Source: JAPLMI01 sp043798375 (lineage in GTDB: Bacteria > Omnitrophota > Gorgyraeia > 2-01-FULL-45-10). Taken from it: a stretch of 9,680 nt of DNA. Position numbers and translations under genes: made by a program. The notes under the pieces were generated by a model, which saw only the letters and a list, made by a program, of their open reading frames with translations, made no database searches and was not told the origin of the DNA. The stretch lies in the NCBI GenBank assembly GCA_043798375.1, contig JAZDOS010000045.1:1-9680 (forward strand), written 5' to 3'. The number at the start of each line of letters is the position of its first letter. Within the stretch, counting starts at the first letter, position 1. Shown here piece by piece: positions 7,294 through 9,680 of this stretch.

Positions 7294-7926
7294 ATGTGGG
7301 AGATGATTCAAAGGGGCGGTCCGATGGTGTATCTGATAATATTAGCGTCGATACTGGCATTCGGGGTGGTCATGGAGAGGGTATACCATTTAAACAGGGC
7401 GAGAATTGATTCAAATAAATTCATGGATGAAATCACGAAAATCCTGAAAAGAAATAAGATCATAGAGGCGATAGAGATGTGCAACGCCACGCCGGGCCCG
7501 ATCGCGCACATAATAAAGGCGGGTATTCTTAAACACGACAGGTCGAAACCCGAAATAAAAGAGGCGGTCGAGGAAGCGGCCCAGCTCGAGATCCCCAGGC
7601 TTGAACGGCACCTTCCCGTCCTTGCGACGATAGCGCATATCACTCCGCTTTTGGGGCTTCTGGGAACAGTCACCGGAATGATAAAATCTTTTCAGGTTAT
7701 ACAGGAGAAAGCCCTGGTCGGAGCTCCGGTGAATCCCGGCGACCTTGCCGGAGGAATCTGGGAAGCGCTTCTGGCGACGGTGGCGGGGCTTGCCGTGGCG
7801 ATACCTACATATGTGGCGTACAACTACCTTACCAACCAGGTCGATACGCTCGTTTACGATATGGAGACGAGCGCCACGGACCTGGTAAACCTGCTTTCAT
7901 CGAAACGGGAGACGTATGAGGTTTAA
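7294..7926 (+). CDS. exbB: ExbB/TolQ/MotA-family proton channel subunit
   Basis: This 210-residue inner-membrane protein is the pentameric stator part of a proton-driven motor that energises TonB- or TolA-type transducers. It has the three expected transmembrane segments, about 11-29, 108-130 and 154-178, with the large cytoplasmic loop between the first two. Family motifs are clear: ITPLLGLLGTVTGMIKSF (116-133) and GIWEALLATVAGLAVAIP (154-171). The pore threonines (T125 and T162) and E157, matching ExbB T148, T181 and E176, are retained. GAGGAGG (7283-7289) lies 4 bases before ATG 7294. The gene overlaps exbD by 11 bases, so the two are coupled. TolQ is an equally fair name; no TolB or Pal gene lies in the window to decide. 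Confidence 0.95.
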   Translation: MWEMIQRGGPMVYLIILASILAFGVVMERVYHLNRARIDSNKFMDEITKILKRNKIIEAIEMCNATPGPIAHIIKAGILKHDRSKPEIKEAVEEAAQLEIPRLERHLPVLATIAHITPLLGLLGTVTGMIKSFQVIQEKALVGAPVNPGDLAGGIWEALLATVAGLAVAIPTYVAYNYLTNQVDTLVYDMETSATDLVNLLSSKRETYEV

Positions 7927-8308
7927 GAGGCGCTTAAAGATGGAAAAGGGCCTGGTGGATATGACGCCGCTCGTGAATGTCTTCTTTCTCCTTTTCGTAT
8001 TCTTCATGTTCACCTCAAGCTTTATATTCCAGCCGGGCATCAAAGTAAACCTGCCCAAGGCGGTGACGAGTGAAGTTGTCCAGGGGGAGAGCGTGGTGAT
8101 AATAATCACCAAAGATGACCTGGTATATTTGAATGACAGGCAAATTTCCGAAGATGAACTCAGGTCAAAATTGAAGATCATAGCAAAAGAGAAGGCCTCG
8201 CTGCTGATAAAGGCCGACAGCCATGCAACGCTCGGCAAAGTCGTCGGCATCTGGGATACATGCAGAAAAGAGGGCGTGTCGCAGGTTAACATAGCGACCG
8301 GCAGATAA
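7916..8308 (+). CDS. exbD: ExbD/TolR-family subunit with Asn at the proton-site Asp
   Basis: This 130-residue protein should form the dimeric core of the ExbB ring. It has a short basic cytoplasmic start (MRFKRRLKMEKG), one transmembrane helix (about 19-38) and a periplasmic domain of usual size, with FQPGIKVNLPKAVTSE after the helix as is common in ExbD. The family signature, INVTPFIDV in E. coli, is VDMTPLVNV here (14-22). The Asp that carries protons in ExbD (D25) and TolR (D23) is therefore N21 (AAT, 7976-7978), while the position usually Asn is D15 (GAT, 7958-7960). The rest is intact, so this is not obvious decay. It may be an altered coupling mechanism, or D15 may substitute. The start at 7916 lies inside the end of exbB. 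Confidence 0.93.
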   Translation: MRFKRRLKMEKGLVDMTPLVNVFFLLFVFFMFTSSFIFQPGIKVNLPKAVTSEVVQGESVVIIITKDDLVYLNDRQISEDELRSKLKIIAKEKASLLIKADSHATLGKVVGIWDTCRKEGVSQVNIATGR

Positions 8309-8322
8309 GGCGCGGTTAAAAG

Positions 8323-8691
8323 ATGGTCAGAAAAATCAATTCGTTGGAATTCAGGATTTTTGTAATGGCAATCGCAGCTTCTATCATGATACATATCTTC
8401 TGGATTTCAGCGGTGAAGATAGTCACCGGCCCCTCGGGGGTGGGATGCGTAAAATTTTCTAAAGTATCGTTTCTTGGGCCGGCATCGGGGCCCGGCGGGC
8501 TGTCAGAGTTTAAGGTGGCGCCGCAACCCACATCTTTTCTGGAAAAAAGATACCGAAAGAATTTCGTCGATATACCGGTATCCGGAGTTGAGGGCCGTAG
8601 GGTTTTTTATGACAGGGCCGCGGAAAAAGGCGCCCCGGCGCACCGGGACGATTTTACGATGGCGCCATTAATAGAAAAGGCTTTAGAATAA
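8323..8691 (+). CDS. Short single-pass protein with TonB-like SxxxH anchor
   Basis: This 122-residue protein has one N-terminal transmembrane helix (about 10-33) with a short basic cytoplasmic tail (MVRKINSLEFR). The helix carries S20-IMI-H24, the same spacing as TonB S16/H20, the residues by which TonB senses the ExbB/ExbD motor. It lies 14 bases after exbD, where tonB or tolA is often found. The remaining 90 residues are Gly/Pro-rich and then basic, without the long Pro-Glu/Pro-Lys linker or a recognisable TonB/TolA C-terminal domain. It could be a minimal transducer that hands force to another protein, perhaps the TPR protein; that is inference. The Shine-Dalgarno site is weak (AAGG at 8307-8310, 12 bases away). 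Confidence 0.75.
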   Translation: MVRKINSLEFRIFVMAIAASIMIHIFWISAVKIVTGPSGVGCVKFSKVSFLGPASGPGGLSEFKVAPQPTSFLEKRYRKNFVDIPVSGVEGRRVFYDRAAEKGAPAHRDDFTMAPLIEKALE

Positions 8692-8725
8692 TCCTACGAT
8701 TCGCCCTTGACCCCATAATAATATT

Positions 8726-8971
8726 ATGATAAAATTAGACATATCTACATTAATCTTCTTTTATGCCTTATTATCTGCTATTATTATCATTATCGTATGG
8801 ATTGCGGGCGGATACAGGCGAAGAAAGAGTTATTCGGCCAGGGAGACTGATTATATCTGGAAATGCGCGGTTTGCTCCAATATATACGTTGATTCTGCGC
8901 TGGAAGATATATCCAAATGTCCTTTATGCTCAAGTTATAATAAGCGCGAAGCCAAGGGGGTGGTTAAATGA
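8726..8971 (+). CDS. Membrane-anchored zinc-ribbon protein, unknown role
   Basis: This 81-residue protein has a strongly hydrophobic N-terminal helix (about 6-28, FFYALLSAIIIIIVWIAGG). A basic stop (YRRRK) follows, putting the C-terminus in the cytoplasm. The C-terminal half is a zinc ribbon, with C47-AV-C50 and C65-PL-C68 in WKCAVCSNIYVD...SKCPLCSSYNKR. This resembles rubredoxin-like or zinc-ribbon modules that mediate protein or nucleic-acid contacts. No enzyme motif is present. There is no Shine-Dalgarno site before ATG 8726, and the upstream gap is only 34 bases, so it is probably read from the same transcript as exbB-exbD. Its stop overlaps the winged-helix gene by ATGA, suggesting the two products act together. 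Confidence 0.78.
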   Translation: MIKLDISTLIFFYALLSAIIIIIVWIAGGYRRRKSYSARETDYIWKCAVCSNIYVDSALEDISKCPLCSSYNKREAKGVVK

Positions 8972-9168
8972 TTACCGAGATAGGAATTACAGCGGGCGAT
9001 ATATGGCATTATCTGGATGTTCACGGCAAAAGTTCGCTTTCTCAGATAACCGGAGGCATAGATACGGATAAGGACCGGGTTTTAATGAGTATAGGATGGC
9101 TGGCAAGGGAAGGCCACGTTGTAGTCGAAGGAACGAGCCCGGATTATGTTGTCTATTTGAGAAGGTAG
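8968..9168 (+). CDS. Winged helix-turn-helix protein (DUF2582-like)
   Basis: This 66-residue protein matches, by memory of the family, the DUF2582 winged-helix domain. It has an opening G-x-x-AGDIWHYL helix (6-16), then a GKSSLSQIT recognition-type turn and the strongly conserved SIGWLAREGHVVVE (41-54), which forms the third helix and the start of the wing. The whole protein is one domain, the usual length for the family. It may bind DNA, but the family's targets are not known to me. ATG 8968 overlaps the preceding TGA, so translation is coupled to the zinc-ribbon protein, a possible membrane-tethered partner. The last residues (DYVVYLRR) complete the wing. Confidence 0.85.
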   Translation: MITEIGITAGDIWHYLDVHGKSSLSQITGGIDTDKDRVLMSIGWLAREGHVVVEGTSPDYVVYLRR

Positions 9169-9181
9169 TAAAAGGTCCTTC

Positions 9182-9215
9182 TCCCGCCGCGCCTCGTCAT
9201 ATCTTTGAGGCGGGA
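9182..9215. repeat. GC-rich stem-loop after the winged-helix gene
   Basis: TCCCGCC (9182-9188) pairs with GGCGGGA (9209-9215). A competing stem, CGCCTC (9190-9195) with GAGGCG (9207-9212), shares the right arm, so two folds exclude each other. There is no U-tract directly after it, so it is a poor terminator. It may stabilise the upstream mRNA end or be part of a dispersed repeat together with the next hairpin. Confidence 0.5.
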
Positions 9216-9223
9216 TCAGGATT

Positions 9224-9249
9224 GATTTTTGCTTCGCAAAAATCGGAGG
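9224..9249 (+). promoter_or_regulatory. Hairpin abutting the ribosome-binding site of the next gene
   Basis: GATTTTTGC (9224-9232) and GCAAAAATC (9236-9244) form a perfect 9-bp hairpin with a TTC loop. It ends exactly where the Shine-Dalgarno GGAGG (9245-9249) begins, 8 bases before ATG 9258. The position could affect ribosome access or protect the transcript from 5' decay. Its symmetrical T-run and A-run make it a weak terminator in either direction. Regulation is inferred only from position. Confidence 0.5.
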
Positions 9250-9257
9250 ATTCAAAG

Positions 9258-9530
9258 ATGGAAGAGAAGAGAAGCCAGAGAGATGATGAGAAGGTGCCGA
9301 TAGTAGCCCCGTTAAAGGTCACGACGCAGAAGACGATCAATAAGCGTTTTGGATGGTGGTCTGCAGTGGTCCTCCTGGAAAGCTACGGCAGAAAACAGGT
9401 CTGCTTCTACCTCTGGCAAAAGAAAGAAGACGGCGGCTGGAAGAGAAAACAGAAATTCGCGATACATAATCAGGAAGACTGGGAGCTCATCCAGGATGCT
9501 GTCGCCGGAATGATCAAAGAGCTGACCTAA
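9258..9530 (+). CDS. 90-residue hypothetical protein, faintly PC4-like
   Basis: I do not recognise this protein. The start at 9258 follows GGAGG by 8 bases; the reading frame is open further upstream, but those codons cross the hairpins and lack a ribosome site. The first 25 residues are charged and probably disordered (MEEKRSQRDDEKVPIVAPL). The rest alternates strand-like segments (WWSAVVLLES, RKQVCFYLWQKK, WKRKQKFAIH) and ends in a helix (DWELIQDAVAGMIKEL). The strand pattern, basic 'GGWKRKQKF' turn and Trp before the last helix recall the PC4/p15 ssDNA-binding fold. That is pattern matching by eye and could be wrong. It lies 89 bases after the winged-helix gene and may share its transcript. 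Confidence 0.75.
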   Translation: MEEKRSQRDDEKVPIVAPLKVTTQKTINKRFGWWSAVVLLESYGRKQVCFYLWQKKEDGGWKRKQKFAIHNQEDWELIQDAVAGMIKELT

Positions 9531-9568
9531 ATCATTCTTCCTACTGACTTACGCATAAACAATGAAAA

Positions 9569-9598
9569 ATATGGTATACTATATGCATGAGACCATAT
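9569..9598 (+). promoter_or_regulatory. Extended -10 promoter for the IS630 gene, with inverted repeat
   Basis: TGGTATACT (9572-9580) is an extended -10 element (TGn plus TATACT) with no good -35. It lies only 6 bases before ATG 9587, so the transcript would start at or next to the start codon and be leaderless, which agrees with the absence of a Shine-Dalgarno site. ATATGGT (9569-9575) and ACCATAT (9592-9598) form an inverted repeat around it that could be an operator. Confidence 0.45.
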
Positions 9599-9680
9599 GG
9601 AACCCAAAAGCAGCTCGAAAAGCGGCGCCGACACGCCATAGAGTTGCTGAAAGAAGGTTATACTTTGTCGGCAACAGCAA
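9587..9680 (+). CDS. IS630-type transposase, N-terminal part only
   Basis: Thirty-one residues are visible before the window ends. MRPYGTQKQLEKRRRHAIEL continues into LKEGYTLSATA. This matches the opening of the homeodomain-like helix-turn-helix of IS630-family transposases, whose typical start is 'MRPxGTxxxLExRRxxAxELLxxG'. This DNA-binding region recognises the element ends; in some elements it is a separate first reading frame. The catalytic DDE domain would lie beyond the edge. The alternative ATG at 9583 is in another frame and gives no recognisable protein. Confidence 0.75.
   Translation, partial: MRPYGTQKQLEKRRRHAIELLKEGYTLSATA

Larger units (their letters stand above)
9544..9680 (+). 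mobile_element. Left part of an IS630-type element, cut by window edge
   Basis: A transposase gene begins at 9587, so an insertion element should start shortly before it. TA at 9542-9543 followed by CTGACTTACGCA (9544-9555) is a plausible tip, because IS630 elements insert at and duplicate TA. The other end lies outside the window, so the boundary is a guess. Confidence 0.4.

Noticed and set aside
8707..8735. TTGACC (8707-8712) and TAAAAT (8730-8735) with 17-base spacing, like a sigma-70 promoter
   Set aside because: The -10 falls inside the first codons of the zinc-ribbon gene, so the transcript would miss its start; the gene lies only 34 bases after the preceding one and is probably co-transcribed.
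9096..9257. Longer N-terminus for the 90-residue protein
   Set aside because: It would overlap the winged-helix gene in another frame and cross two hairpins; the good Shine-Dalgarno site supports ATG 9258.

Overview
The window looks like chromosomal DNA of a Gram-negative-type bacterium with moderate GC content. A signal-peptide TPR protein sits beside an ExbB/ExbD (TolQ/TolR) motor, which implies an outer membrane. The gene order (uvrA, TPR protein, exbB, exbD, short anchored protein, zinc-ribbon protein, DUF2582-type winged helix) and the small basic 'KGYLYFIDKKGDV' protein remind me of Omnitrophota (PVC-related) genomes. That placement is from memory and has not been tested by a search.

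Layout. Positions 9-1326 hold a complete DDE insertion sequence with 12-bp terminal inverted repeats, an intact minus-strand transposase and a 4-bp GGGC duplication. Next to it, 1417-1580 is bounded by two more copies of the same terminal sequence and has no long gene, so it may be a small non-autonomous relative. Positions 1615-1842 encode a 75-residue basic protein made of two copies of one motif, followed by a palindromic 14-mer triplet and a strong intrinsic terminator. A long plus-strand gene group then runs from 1981 to 9168 and perhaps to 9530: uvrA; a large exported TPR protein overlapping it by ATGA; exbB and exbD overlapping by 11 bp; a short TonB-like anchored protein; a membrane zinc-ribbon protein; a winged-helix protein overlapping that by ATGA; and a 90-residue unknown. 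The right edge cuts into an IS630-type transposase gene that begins at 9587.

How it works together. UvrA is the damage sensor of nucleotide excision repair and is functionally unrelated to what follows, yet it is translationally coupled to the TPR gene. The TPR protein, ExbB, ExbD and the TonB-like protein form a plausible envelope module: a proton-driven inner-membrane motor, a short transducer and a periplasmic scaffold. The last three small genes look regulatory or nucleic-acid associated, but their roles are unknown.

Main points of interest. (1) A 68-bp palindrome made of inverted arrays of heptamers lies in frame inside uvrA and encodes about 23 residues just before the first zinc module. 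A second element with the same design but a different heptamer lies between the TPR gene and exbB. (2) ExbD has Asn where the family has its proton-carrying Asp, with an Asp six residues earlier where the family usually has Asn. (3) Four copies of GTCACGAAA occur within 1.6 kb, two of them bounding a possible MITE.
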